DNA of 64,000 bases from Sphingomonas ginsenosidimutans (lineage in GTDB: Bacteria > Pseudomonadota > Alphaproteobacteria > Sphingomonadales > Sphingomonadaceae), in the NCBI RefSeq assembly GCF_002374835.1, contig NZ_NWVD01000003.1:248001-312000 (forward strand), read 5' to 3'. The notes below the pieces were generated by a model. The model did no database searches and was not told where the DNA came from. It saw only the letters and a program-made list of their open reading frames with translations. The translations under genes were made by a program, and so were the position numbers. Shown piece by piece: positions 16,873 through 24,001 of the stretch. Every line of letters starts with the position of its first letter. Positions within the stretch are counted from its first letter, which is position 1.

Positions 16873-16912
16873 ACCTTCTTCCGCCCCCTCCCACGCCCCC
16901 AGGCTAAAGCCG

Positions 16913-17737
16913 ATGACGCGCCCCGCGATCCGCGGTAAGCCGGTCGCGATGACGCGCTGGTTCCTCCTCCCGCTCGTGGCGCTGGTCGCGCCTGCCTCCG
17001 CCGTACCGCAGGCGGCGACCCCCGTCGCCGCCGCCGCGCCGCGCCCGGCGCTGATCGTCCCCACGGTCGTCGCGCGCTATCCGCACGATTCCGCCGCCTT
17101 CACCGAGGGGCTGATCTGGAACGGCGGGCAGCTGGTCGAAAGCGTCGGGTTGGAGGGGCAGTCGGACGTGCGCCGCGTTGACCTGGCCACCGGCAAGGTC
17201 ACTGCGCGGGCGACGATCCCCGCGGCGCAGTTCGGCGAAGGGCTGGCGGCGTGGAAGGGACAGTTGGTCAGCCTGACCTGGCATGACGGCATCGCCCACC
17301 GCTGGTCCGCGACCAGCCTCAAGCGGCTGGGCACGCTGCGCTATTCGGGCGAGGGCTGGGGACTGGCGAGCGACGCGACCGGCTTGGTCCGGTCGGACGG
17401 CAGCGCGACGCTGACCTTCCACGATCCCGCGACGCTGGCGGTTCGCCGCACGCTGACGGTGTCTTTCGCGGGGCGGCCGCTGACCCAGCTCAACGAGCTG
17501 GAGGTGGTCGACGGTGCGATCCTTGCCAATGTCTGGCATCAACCGTTCATCGTCCGCATCGACCCCGCATCGGGGCGTGTCACCGGGGTCATCGACCTGC
17601 GAGCAATCGTCGCGGAGGTCGGCGCGACCGATCCAGAGGCGGTTGCCAACGGCATCGCCTGGGACGCGGCGAAGCGCCGGCTGTTCGTCACCGGCAAACG
17701 CTGGCCCACCGTGTTCGAGATCCGCCTGCCGCGCTAG
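16913..17737 (+). CDS. Secreted glutaminyl-peptide cyclotransferase-like protein
   Basis: A 274-residue five-bladed beta-propeller protein of the plant/bacterial glutamine cyclotransferase family, which converts N-terminal glutamine of peptides to pyroglutamate. Family features are VVARYPHDSAAFTEGLIW near the N-terminus, LTQLNELEVVDGAILANVW in the middle, and DPEAVANGIAWDAAKRRLFV with VTGKRWPTVFEI at the end. A signal peptide is present (MTRWFLLPLVALVAPASA). That methionine is at 16949; a start at 16913 gives a 12-residue longer n-region and has AGG 9 nt ahead. Both starts are possible. It appears to be a single-gene unit. Confidence 0.85.
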   Translation: MTRPAIRGKPVAMTRWFLLPLVALVAPASAVPQAATPVAAAAPRPALIVPTVVARYPHDSAAFTEGLIWNGGQLVESVGLEGQSDVRRVDLATGKVTARATIPAAQFGEGLAAWKGQLVSLTWHDGIAHRWSATSLKRLGTLRYSGEGWGLASDATGLVRSDGSATLTFHDPATLAVRRTLTVSFAGRPLTQLNELEVVDGAILANVWHQPFIVRIDPASGRVTGVIDLRAIVAEVGATDPEAVANGIAWDAAKRRLFVTGKRWPTVFEIRLPR

Positions 17738-17767
17738 CGCGCGTCGCGACCGCATACCGCCACCGCG

Positions 17768-17854
17768 AAAAATGACCCGGTACGTTGCCGTACCGGGTCG
17801 AGGTGTGTCCGCAGGAGGAACCTGGTGAGCGGCGGCGGGCCGTCCCGCCGCCGC
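17768..17854 (-). terminator. Terminator(s) of glnK-amtB
   Basis: Read on the minus strand, GACCCGGTAC-ggcaac-GTACCGGGTC (17774-17799) is a perfect 10-bp stem followed directly by ATTTTT, a standard Rho-independent stop. A second, stronger GC hairpin (11-bp stem, 17829-17854) lies between it and the amtB stop. Confidence 0.85.
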
Positions 17855-17861
17855 AATTTCG

Positions 17862-19193
17862 TCAACTGTTGTAGGCGCGCTCGCCATGCTCGCCGAGGTC
17901 GAGGCCTTCGCGCTCGACCTCCGCACTGACGCGCAGCCCGGTCAGCGCCTTGGCGGCATAGGTGGCGATCACGGTGCCGATCGTCGCCCACACGATGGTG
18001 GTGACCACCGCGATGACCTGCGTGGTCAGCTGCGATCCGATCGCGAAGTCCGGCTTGCCCGGCCCGCCAAGCGACGGGGCGTAGACGATCGCGGTGCCGA
18101 TCGCGCCGATCATGCCGCCGATGCCATGGACGCCGAACGCGTCGAGCGCGTCGTCATAGCCCAGCTTCGGCTTGAGCATCGACACGGCGTAGAAGCAGAT
18201 CACCGAAGCGACCGCGCCCAGCACGATCGCGCCGAACGGGCCGGAATTGCCCGCCGCCGGGGTGACCGCGACCAGCCCCGCGACGATCCCCGAGCAGAAG
18301 CCCAGCGCCGAACCCTTGTGGCCGTTCAGCCGCTCCGCCAGCATCCAGAACAGGCCGCCCGCCGCGGTCGCGACGAAGGTGTTGATCATCGCCAGCGCGG
18401 CCGAGCCGTTGGCCTCCAGCGCCGAACCGGCGTTGAACCCGAACCAGCCGACCCACAGCAGGCCGGTGCCCACGCCGGTCATCGTCAGCGAGTGCGGCAC
18501 GATCCGCTCGGTCGGGTAACCGATGCGCTTGCCCAGGATCAGCGACGCGACCAGCGCCGACACGCCGGCGTTGATGTGCACGACGGTGCCGCCCGCGAAG
18601 TCCAGCGCACCCATCTTGAAGAACAGCCCGCCCGATGCCCACACCATGTGCGCGATCGGGAAATAGACGATCGTCAGCCAGATGGCGCCGAACACCATCA
18701 CCGCGGAAAACTTCATCCGCTCGACGACCGACCCCAGCACCAGCGCGACGGTGATCGCGGCGAAGGTCATCTGGAAGCAGACGAAGACATATTCGGGGAT
18801 CGCGACCCCGGCGGTGAAGGTGGCGGCGACCGAATCCGGGGTGATCCCCTTCAGGAACGCCTTGCCGAAGCCGGAGATGAAGTCGTTGCCACCGTCGCCG
18901 AAGGCCATGGTATAGCCGTAAATCACCCAGATCAGCATCGCGAGGCACGCGACCGCACCGATCTGCGTCATCGTCGACAGCATGTTCTTCGCGCGGGTGA
19001 GGCCGCCGTAGAACAGCGCCAGCCCCGGCACGATCATCATCAGCACCAGCACGGTGGAGGTCATCATCCACGCCGTGTCGCCCTTGTTGACCGTCGGCGC
19101 GGCGGCGGCGGCCTGCGCGAACGCCGGGCTGGCGGCCAGCGCGCCGAGCGCCAGCATCGCGCCCCCGCCGATCGTCTTCTTCGATAGCGTCAT
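17862..19193 (-). CDS. amtB: Ammonium transporter
   Basis: A 443-residue channel of the Amt/MEP/Rh family. It has a signal peptide (LALGALAASPAFAQ) and about 11 transmembrane helices. The pore twin histidines are visible in GGTVVHINAGV and FGVHGIGGMIG; the Phe-gate and NH4+-recruitment segments include LFYGGLTRAKN and GWFGFNAGSALEANG. The cytoplasmic C-terminal tail (GLRVSAEVEREGLDLGEHG) is the element that contacts PII. The start at 19193 places the signal peptide first; it follows glnK after 11 nt. The pair is expected to be induced in nitrogen limitation from the sigma-54 promoter ahead of glnK. Confidence 0.96.
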   Translation of the reverse strand: MTLSKKTIGGGAMLALGALAASPAFAQAAAAAPTVNKGDTAWMMTSTVLVLMMIVPGLALFYGGLTRAKNMLSTMTQIGAVACLAMLIWVIYGYTMAFGDGGNDFISGFGKAFLKGITPDSVAATFTAGVAIPEYVFVCFQMTFAAITVALVLGSVVERMKFSAVMVFGAIWLTIVYFPIAHMVWASGGLFFKMGALDFAGGTVVHINAGVSALVASLILGKRIGYPTERIVPHSLTMTGVGTGLLWVGWFGFNAGSALEANGSAALAMINTFVATAAGGLFWMLAERLNGHKGSALGFCSGIVAGLVAVTPAAGNSGPFGAIVLGAVASVICFYAVSMLKPKLGYDDALDAFGVHGIGGMIGAIGTAIVYAPSLGGPGKPDFAIGSQLTTQVIAVVTTIVWATIGTVIATYAAKALTGLRVSAEVEREGLDLGEHGERAYNS

Positions 19194-19204
19194 TGTCACC
19201 CCCC

Positions 19205-19543
19205 TCAGAGTGCGGTGTCGTCGGTTTCGCCGGTGCGGATGCGCACCGCCTGCCCGACGTCCAGGACGAAGATCTTGCCGTCGCCGATCGCGCCGGTGTT
19301 GGCCGATGCCTGCACCGCTTCCACGACGCGATCGGCGATGTCGGACGCGCAGACGACCTCGATCTTGATCTTGGGCACCATGTTGGTGCTGTATTCGGCA
19401 CCGCGGTAGATTTCGGTCTGGCCCTTCTGCCGGCCGAACCCCTTGACCTCGGATACCGTCATCCCGGCCACGCCGATCGTGGTGAGCGCCTCGCGCACCT
19501 CGTCCAGCTTGAACGGTTTGATGATGGCTATGACCAGCTTCAT
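19205..19543 (-). CDS. glnK: PII nitrogen regulatory protein
   Basis: A 112-residue PII trimer protein that senses ATP/ADP and 2-oxoglutarate and blocks AmtB when nitrogen is plentiful. It starts MKLVIAIIKPFKLDEV, has the T-loop GRQKGQTEIYRGAEY with the uridylylation site Y51, and the C-loop motifs TGAIGDGKIFV and VRIRTGETDDTAL. The start at 19543 is supported by GGAAGGGGG just upstream. Linkage to amtB marks it as GlnK rather than GlnB. A perfect -24/-12 element ends 36 nt upstream of the start, so its transcription should depend on RpoN and NtrC. Confidence 0.96.
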   Translation of the reverse strand: MKLVIAIIKPFKLDEVREALTTIGVAGMTVSEVKGFGRQKGQTEIYRGAEYSTNMVPKIKIEVVCASDIADRVVEAVQASANTGAIGDGKIFVLDVGQAVRIRTGETDDTAL

Positions 19544-19578
19544 CGCGCCCCCTTCCGAATAACCCGGAACAGCGCATC

Positions 19579-19593
19579 GCAAACCGCGTGCCA
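19579..19593 (-). promoter_or_regulatory. Sigma-54 promoter of glnK-amtB
   Basis: On the minus strand the sequence TGGCAC-gcggt-TTGC reproduces the -24/-12 consensus (TGGCAC-N5-TTGC) at every position, with the GG and GC dinucleotides exactly 10 nt apart. Transcription would start around 19567, leaving a leader of about 25 nt before glnK. No clear NtrC dyad was found upstream. Confidence 0.93.
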
Positions 19594-19650
19594 ACCGCCG
19601 CCACGGCGTGCGGCGGGCTGCCGCGCGGGCCGACGGGTCTTAACGGAACG

Positions 19651-19678
19651 TAAAAATTGTGCAGCGCGGCGGAGCTGC
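19651..19678 (-). terminator. Terminator after the DUF2007 gene
   Basis: On the minus strand GCAGC-n8-GCTGC is followed by ACAATTTTTA. The stem is only 5 bp, but the T-run and the position 8 nt past the stop of the 19686-19886 gene support a stop signal. It also insulates glnK from read-through. Confidence 0.6.
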
Positions 19679-19685
19679 CCGTTTT

Positions 19686-19886
19686 TTAGGCAGGTCCGGC
19701 CACCGCCTGCGCCGCGGCCAGATCGTCCTCGTCCACCATCACCCGCACCGGGATCAGCAGCCAGCTGCCATCGGCGATCGACGCGCCGCCGTCGAACGCC
19801 AGCGCGGGGATACCGTCCGCCTCCAGCCGCGACACCAGGATGTTCGCCAGATTGCGGTCGTACCGCCCCAGCTCCACCAGTGCCAT
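19686..19886 (-). CDS. DUF2007 domain protein (putative signal-transducing)
   Basis: A 66-residue protein that is essentially one DUF2007 domain: MALVELGRYDRNLANILVSR, here residues 1-20, then LEADGIPALAFDGG and LLIPVRVMVDEDDLAAAQAV. The domain is ferredoxin-like and distantly PII-like, and its role is unknown; it often occurs as a short stand-alone protein. The start at 19886 is chosen because the domain begins there. It lies 13 nt after the pyridoxamine-oxidase-like gene on the same strand and is probably cotranscribed with it. It has its own terminator. Confidence 0.8.
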   Translation of the reverse strand: MALVELGRYDRNLANILVSRLEADGIPALAFDGGASIADGSWLLIPVRVMVDEDDLAAAQAVAGPA

Positions 19887-19899
19887 CAGGCGGGCGCCG

Positions 19900-20451
19900 T
19901 CATGCGGGCGGCTGCGTCGGGTTGCGCACCGGCAGGCCGTCGATGCTCGTCGTCCGCACGGCATATTTGGCGAAGCGCGTCGCATCGCCGTTGGCGGTGT
20001 GATATTTGCTCAGCGTCGGGCGCTCGCGCTCGAACGCCATGTACGGCACGCCCCAGCCGCACGAGGTTTGCACCTGCTCCACCGCGATCACGAAGATCTG
20101 CCGCGTGCCGGGCAGCAAGGTGAAGTGCCGCGCCAGTTCCGCCCAATCGTCGTCCTGCGGCAGCACCGGGCGTCCGCGGCCGTAGATGCGGAAGATCAGC
20201 GCGGGATTGTCGAAGGCGCAGAACATGATCGTGATCCGACCGTCGGCGATCAGATGCGCATTGGTCTCGTTCCCCGAACCCGCGACGTCGAGATAGGCGA
20301 CGGTGCGATCGTCCAATACCCGGAAACTGTCCATCCCCTTGGGGCTGAGGTTGATCCGCGCATCCGCCGCGGCGGTGGCCACGAAAAACACCGGCTGCTT
20401 CGCAACGAACGCGCGGTGATCGTCGGTCAAAGCGGGGAAGAACTCGGCCAT
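19900..20451 (-). CDS. Pyridoxamine 5'-phosphate oxidase-family flavoprotein
   Basis: A 183-residue split-barrel FMN-binding protein. MAEFFPALTDDHRAFVAKQP begins the fold (residues 1-20); VFFVATAAADARINLSPKG is the strand pair that contacts FMN; HLIADGRITIMFCAFD and IFRIYGRGRP follow. The C-terminal part (TSCGWGVPYMAFERERPTL) is typical of a subgroup annotated as PPOX-class oxidoreductases, distinct from PdxH. Substrate unknown. The start at 20451 aligns with the domain; a longer frame would run into the divergent antitoxin gene. It is paired with the DUF2007 gene downstream. Confidence 0.85.
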   Translation of the reverse strand: MAEFFPALTDDHRAFVAKQPVFFVATAAADARINLSPKGMDSFRVLDDRTVAYLDVAGSGNETNAHLIADGRITIMFCAFDNPALIFRIYGRGRPVLPQDDDWAELARHFTLLPGTRQIFVIAVEQVQTSCGWGVPYMAFERERPTLSKYHTANGDATRFAKYAVRTTSIDGLPVRNPTQPPA

Positions 20452-20497
20452 CGTGCGCTCCGTTGACGCGCATGGAGGATGCGCATAGCGTGAGTGT

Positions 20498-20749
20498 ATG
20501 AGACATGAAAACCTCCAGACGGGCAAGCCGAAACGCCAATCGGTCAACCTGTCGCTCGACACCGGCATCGTGGCCGCGGCGCGCGAGACGGGGCTGAACC
20601 TGTCGCAGATCAGCGAGGACGCGATCCGCCGTGCGACCAAGGCCGAGCAGGAGCGTCGCTGGCAGGAACAGAACCGACCGGCGATCGACGCGTGGAGCCG
20701 CTGGTACGAACAGAACGGTCACCCGCTGGAAAAGCACAAGGCGAGGTGA
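20498..20749 (+). CDS. ccdA: CcdA-type antitoxin
   Basis: An 83-residue antitoxin. The N-terminal half is a ribbon-helix-helix DNA-binding domain (KRQSVNLSLDTGIVAAARE and LNLSQISEDAIRRA). The charged C-terminal tail (EQERRWQEQNRPAIDAW, then YEQNGHPLEKHKAR) matches the CcdB-binding tail of CcdA, including the W-x-x-E/Q-N pattern. It neutralises CcdB and should autorepress the operon. Its stop overlaps the toxin start by 4 nt (GTGA), so the two are translationally coupled. The promoter must lie in the 46-bp gap to the divergent flavoprotein gene. Confidence 0.9.
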   Translation: MRHENLQTGKPKRQSVNLSLDTGIVAAARETGLNLSQISEDAIRRATKAEQERRWQEQNRPAIDAWSRWYEQNGHPLEKHKAR

Positions 20750-21045
20750 GGGCGCAGTTCGACGTCTATCGGCTGTCCGACGCGACGCTCGTGGTGGATG
20801 TCCAGTCGCCGCTCGCCTCGGTGCATGCGACGCGCTTCGTCATTCCGCTGCTGCCCCTGGACGACGCCACGCCGCCGATCCCGCGGCTCAACCCACAGGT
20901 CAGCATGGAGGGGCAGCCATGGGTTCTGGCCACGCATTTCGCGACCACGGTTGACAACCGTATCCTTACGTCCCTCGCAGGGTCGCTGGCGGATCAGGAA
21001 GGGGCGATCAAGGGCGCGCTCGACTTCCTGGTCAACGGGTTCTGA
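20746..21045 (+). CDS. ccdB: CcdB-type gyrase toxin (variant C-terminus)
   Basis: A 99-residue protein of the CcdB/MazF fold with a GTG start inside the ccdA stop. It has RAQFDVYRLSDATLVVDVQS, the family N-terminus (residues 2-21), then RFVIPLLPLDDA and WVLATHFATTV, and ends GALDFLVNGF. CcdB of F plasmid traps DNA gyrase through its last residues W99-G100-I101. Here the tail is N-G-F: the glycine is kept but the tryptophan is not. The family is clear; gyrase poisoning cannot be assumed. With ccdA it forms a complete chromosomal type II module. Confidence 0.88.
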   Translation: MRAQFDVYRLSDATLVVDVQSPLASVHATRFVIPLLPLDDATPPIPRLNPQVSMEGQPWVLATHFATTVDNRILTSLAGSLADQEGAIKGALDFLVNGF

Positions 21046-21049
21046 CCGC

Positions 21050-22471
21050 CTAGGCCGCCGCGGTCCCGCCCACCGTCAGCCCACCGACCAAGAGCGTCGG
21101 CTGCCCGACGCCGGCGGGCACGCTCTGCCCGCCCTTGCCGCACACGCCGATCCCCTCGTCCAGCGCCATGTCGTTGCCGATGCCCTGCACGCGCGTCAGC
21201 ACGCTCGGCCCGTCGCCGATCAGCGTCGCGCCCTTGATCGGCGCGCCCAGCTTCCCGTCCTCGATCAGATAGGCCTCGGTGCAGGAGAAGACGAACTTCC
21301 CCGACACGATGTCGACCTGCCCGCCGCCGAACGACTTGGCGAAGATGCCCTTATTCACGCGCGACAGCAGTTCGGCCGGATCGTCCTGCCCGCCCTTCAT
21401 GAAGGTGTTGGTCATCCGCGGCATCGGCGCGTGCGCATAGCTTTCGCGGCGGCCGTTGCCGGTCGGCTCGACCCCCATCAGCCGCGCGTTGAGCCGGTCC
21501 TGCATATAGCCCTTGAGGAAGCCGTCCTCGATCAGGATTGTCTCGCGCGTCGGCGTGCCCTCGTCATCGATGGTCAGGCTGCCGCGGCGGTCGGCGATCG
21601 CGCCGTCGTCGACCACGGTCACGCCGCGCGCCGCCACCTGCTCGCCGATCCGGCCGGAGAAGGCCGACGTGCCCTTGCGGTTGAAATCACCCTCCAGCCC
21701 GTGGCCGATCGCCTCGTGCAGCAGCACGCCGGGCCAGCCCGGCCCGAGCAGCACCGTCATCTCGCCCGCTGGTGCCGCGACCGATTCCAGGTTCACCAGC
21801 GCCTGCGCCAGCGCCTCGTCGATCGCGCGATTCCACGTCGCCGGATCGAACAGCTGGTCGTACAGATAGCGCCCGCCGATCCCGAAGGTCCCCGTCTCGC
21901 GCCGCCCGTTCGTCTCCGCGACGATCGACACGTTCAGCCGCACCAGCGGGCGTACGTCGGTGGCGACGAACCCGTCGGGGCGCACCACCTCCACAACGCT
22001 CCACGTCCCCGACAGCGAGACCGACACCTGCGCCACGCGCGGATCGCGCGCGCGGGCGGCGGCGTCGATCGTCTGGCACAAGTTCACCTTGTCGGCGAAG
22101 GGGATCAGGTCGAGCGGATCGGCGTCGGTGTACAGGCGATGGTTGGTGCGCGCGGGCGGCGCGGCGCGGGCGGCAATCGACGGGTCGATCAGCGCCATCG
22201 TCTCGCCCGCGCGGCGGATCGCCGCCTCCGACAGTTCGTTGGCGTGCGCGAAGGCGGTCATCTCGCCCGATACCGCGCGCAGGCCGAAACCGGCATTGGT
22301 GTCGTAGGTCGCGGTCTTCAGCCGCCCGTCGTCGAATCCGAACGCCTCCGCGCGGCGATATTGCAGGAACAGCTCGCCATCGTCGGCCTTCGCCAGGACG
22401 TCGGCGGTGACGCGCAGCGCGGTGTCGGGATCGAGCGTGTCGCGGTACAGGAAGGAGCGGGGGTCGGTCAT
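21050..22471 (-). CDS. tldD: Metalloprotease TldD
   Basis: A 473-residue subunit of the TldD/TldE (PmbA) zinc protease, which degrades unfolded peptides and matures some antitoxins and peptides. The zinc motif is in VLLHEAIGHGLEGDF (HExxxH), and the C-terminal Cys/Gly region VCGKGGQSVPAGVGQPTLLV is typical. The start at 22471 begins the domain (MTDPRSFLYRDTLDPDTALR, 20 residues) and excludes an upstream low-quality extension. The partner gene tldE/pmbA is not in the window. Its end faces the ccdB stop 4 nt away. Confidence 0.95.
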   Translation of the reverse strand: MTDPRSFLYRDTLDPDTALRVTADVLAKADDGELFLQYRRAEAFGFDDGRLKTATYDTNAGFGLRAVSGEMTAFAHANELSEAAIRRAGETMALIDPSIAARAAPPARTNHRLYTDADPLDLIPFADKVNLCQTIDAAARARDPRVAQVSVSLSGTWSVVEVVRPDGFVATDVRPLVRLNVSIVAETNGRRETGTFGIGGRYLYDQLFDPATWNRAIDEALAQALVNLESVAAPAGEMTVLLGPGWPGVLLHEAIGHGLEGDFNRKGTSAFSGRIGEQVAARGVTVVDDGAIADRRGSLTIDDEGTPTRETILIEDGFLKGYMQDRLNARLMGVEPTGNGRRESYAHAPMPRMTNTFMKGGQDDPAELLSRVNKGIFAKSFGGGQVDIVSGKFVFSCTEAYLIEDGKLGAPIKGATLIGDGPSVLTRVQGIGNDMALDEGIGVCGKGGQSVPAGVGQPTLLVGGLTVGGTAAA

Positions 22472-22503
22472 CGCGCCAAGATAGGCGCGCACGCTGCCTG
22501 ATA

Positions 22504-22740
22504 CTACTGCGGGCTCGCGCCTTCGGAAATGTCGGGCAGGCGGCTGTGGTCGGCCCCGTCGGCGGGGCCGCCGATCAGCACGAAGCGCCGGTCGCAATAG
22601 CCGCAATCGACATAGCCATGCTCGTCGATCTGCAGCCACACGCGCGGATGGCCCAGCGCCGCGCCGCCGGGAATGTCGCTCGCCCCGTCGCAGGCGATGC
22701 GGGTCTGGGAAACGCGGACGATTTCGGGCGGCGGCAACAT
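22504..22740 (-). CDS. CHCC zinc-finger protein (NDUFS6-like)
   Basis: A 78-residue protein with a zf-CHCC domain. Candidate zinc ligands are the Cys in RIACDG, the His in LGHPRVWLQI and the two Cys in YVDCGYCDRRF. This is the pattern of mitochondrial complex I subunit NDUFS6 and its alphaproteobacterial homologues, so a role as an accessory zinc subunit of NADH dehydrogenase is likely (inferred from family). The start at 22740 is at MLPPPEIVRV. It is 32 nt upstream of tldD on the same strand and divergent from the ABC ATPase gene. Confidence 0.85.
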   Translation of the reverse strand: MLPPPEIVRVSQTRIACDGASDIPGGAALGHPRVWLQIDEHGYVDCGYCDRRFVLIGGPADGADHSRLPDISEGASPQ

Positions 22741-22829
22741 GGCCGATCCGTTAGCAAGCCGCGCGCGATGCGACAATTCCTTTCGCCGCAAGGATTGGAA
22801 TCGCTCGCCCGCGCGCGTAATCCCCGCGC

Positions 22830-23756
22830 ATGACCGACGCCGCTATCGCCATCCGCGACCTGTGCAAGACCTATCAGGGCGGCAAGCGCGCGCTCGACGG
22901 GGTCAGTTTCGACGTGCCGCGCGGCAGCATCTTCGGATTGCTCGGCCCCAATGGCGCGGGCAAGTCGACGCTCATCAACATCCTGGCCGGGTTGGTCAAC
23001 AAGACCAGCGGCAGCGCCGAGATCTGGGGCTTCGACATCGACGCGCATCCCCGCAATGCGAAGGCGTCGATCGGCATCGTCAACCAAGAGATATTGTTCG
23101 ACCCGTTCTTCACCCCGGTGGAGACGCTGGAGATCCAGGCCGGCCTGTACGGCGTGCCGAAGAAGGATCGCCGCTCGATGGAGCTGCTGCGCGCGGTCCA
23201 TCTGGAGGACAAGGCGAAGGCCTATGCCCGCACGCTGTCGGGCGGCATGAAGCGGCGGCTGATGGTGGCCAAGGCGATGGTCCATTCGCCGCCCGTGCTG
23301 GTGCTGGACGAGCCCACCGCGGGCGTCGACATCGAGCTGCGTCAGCAATTGTGGAGCTATGTGCGCAGCCTCAACGACGCGGGCGTGACGGTGGTGCTGA
23401 CCACCCACTATCTGGAGGAGGCGGAGGAGCTGTGCGATCGCATCGCGATCATCAACCACGGCCGCGTCATCGCCAACGAACCGACCGCCGAGCTGCTTGG
23501 CAAGGCGCAGGAGAAGATCGTCGCGGTCACCGTCGACCGCGACGTCGCCGCGCTGCCGCGCTCGACCTGTTTCGAGAAGATCGTGCTGAAGGGCACGCGC
23601 ACGCTGGAGATCACCTATTCCAAGGACCGGGTGAACGCCGGCGAGGTGCTGGGCGCGGTGCAGGCCGAAGGTTTCGGGATCGTCGACGTCTCCACCAAGG
23701 AAGCCGATCTGGAGGACGTGTTCCTCAGTCTCACCCGCGCCGCCAACGCGGGGTAG
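22830..23756 (+). CDS. ABC-2-type transporter ATP-binding protein
   Basis: A 308-residue ABC ATPase of the export (YadG/CcmA-like) class. It has Walker A LLGPNGAGKSTLI, a Q-loop region VNQEILFDPFF, signature LSGGMKRRLMVAKAM, Walker B VLVLDEPTAGVD, an H-loop in LTTHYLEEAEE, and a C-terminal DUF4162-like regulatory domain. Such ATPases need a membrane permease, normally the next gene. Here a 245-bp gap with a long palindrome and then nadB follow, so no permease is visible. The transported substrate is unknown. Confidence 0.9.
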   Translation: MTDAAIAIRDLCKTYQGGKRALDGVSFDVPRGSIFGLLGPNGAGKSTLINILAGLVNKTSGSAEIWGFDIDAHPRNAKASIGIVNQEILFDPFFTPVETLEIQAGLYGVPKKDRRSMELLRAVHLEDKAKAYARTLSGGMKRRLMVAKAMVHSPPVLVLDEPTAGVDIELRQQLWSYVRSLNDAGVTVVLTTHYLEEAEELCDRIAIINHGRVIANEPTAELLGKAQEKIVAVTVDRDVAALPRSTCFEKIVLKGTRTLEITYSKDRVNAGEVLGAVQAEGFGIVDVSTKEADLEDVFLSLTRAANAG

Positions 23757-23820
23757 GGGGGCGGTCCCCGGCCTGCCGTGACCCCGGGGCCGCGCGCGGT
23801 GACGACGGTTGCGATCCCAA

Positions 23821-23852
23821 CCCTGGGTTCCGGCGCACGCCGGAACCCAGGG
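23821..23852. repeat. Perfect 15-bp palindrome, family C
   Basis: CCCTGGGTTCCGGCG at 23821-23835 is repeated as its exact reverse complement at 23838-23852, with CA between. No T-run follows, so it is more likely a dispersed REP-type palindrome than a terminator. It lies 3' of the ABC ATPase gene. Shorter relatives occur at 16479-16500 and 42811-42862. Confidence 0.75.
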
Positions 23853-24001
23853 CCGCGCTACCGCCAACGATATCAGCAACACCGCTACACCCCCTGTCCC
23901 ACACCCCCCGATCTATGCCACATGATCGTCATGCCCCGCCTGATCCCCGCTGCGACACCCCGCTTCCGTCTCAACATTCGCAACATTCGCGGCGGCGCAC
24001 G

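Noticed and set aside
16397..16912. Short open frames in the gap after the cold-shock terminator
   Set aside because: They overlap repeat arms, lack ribosome sites and show no family features; the supported start of the next gene is at 16913 or 16949.
17738..17861. Possible small ORF between the cyclotransferase gene and amtB
   Set aside because: The space is taken up by two strong hairpins that act as the amtB terminator, and no start with a ribosome site was found.
23972..23989. Tandem CAACATTCG repeat just upstream of nadB as an operator
   Set aside because: Only two 9-mers, not palindromic, and not like a known NAD-repressor site; too little evidence for a regulatory claim.
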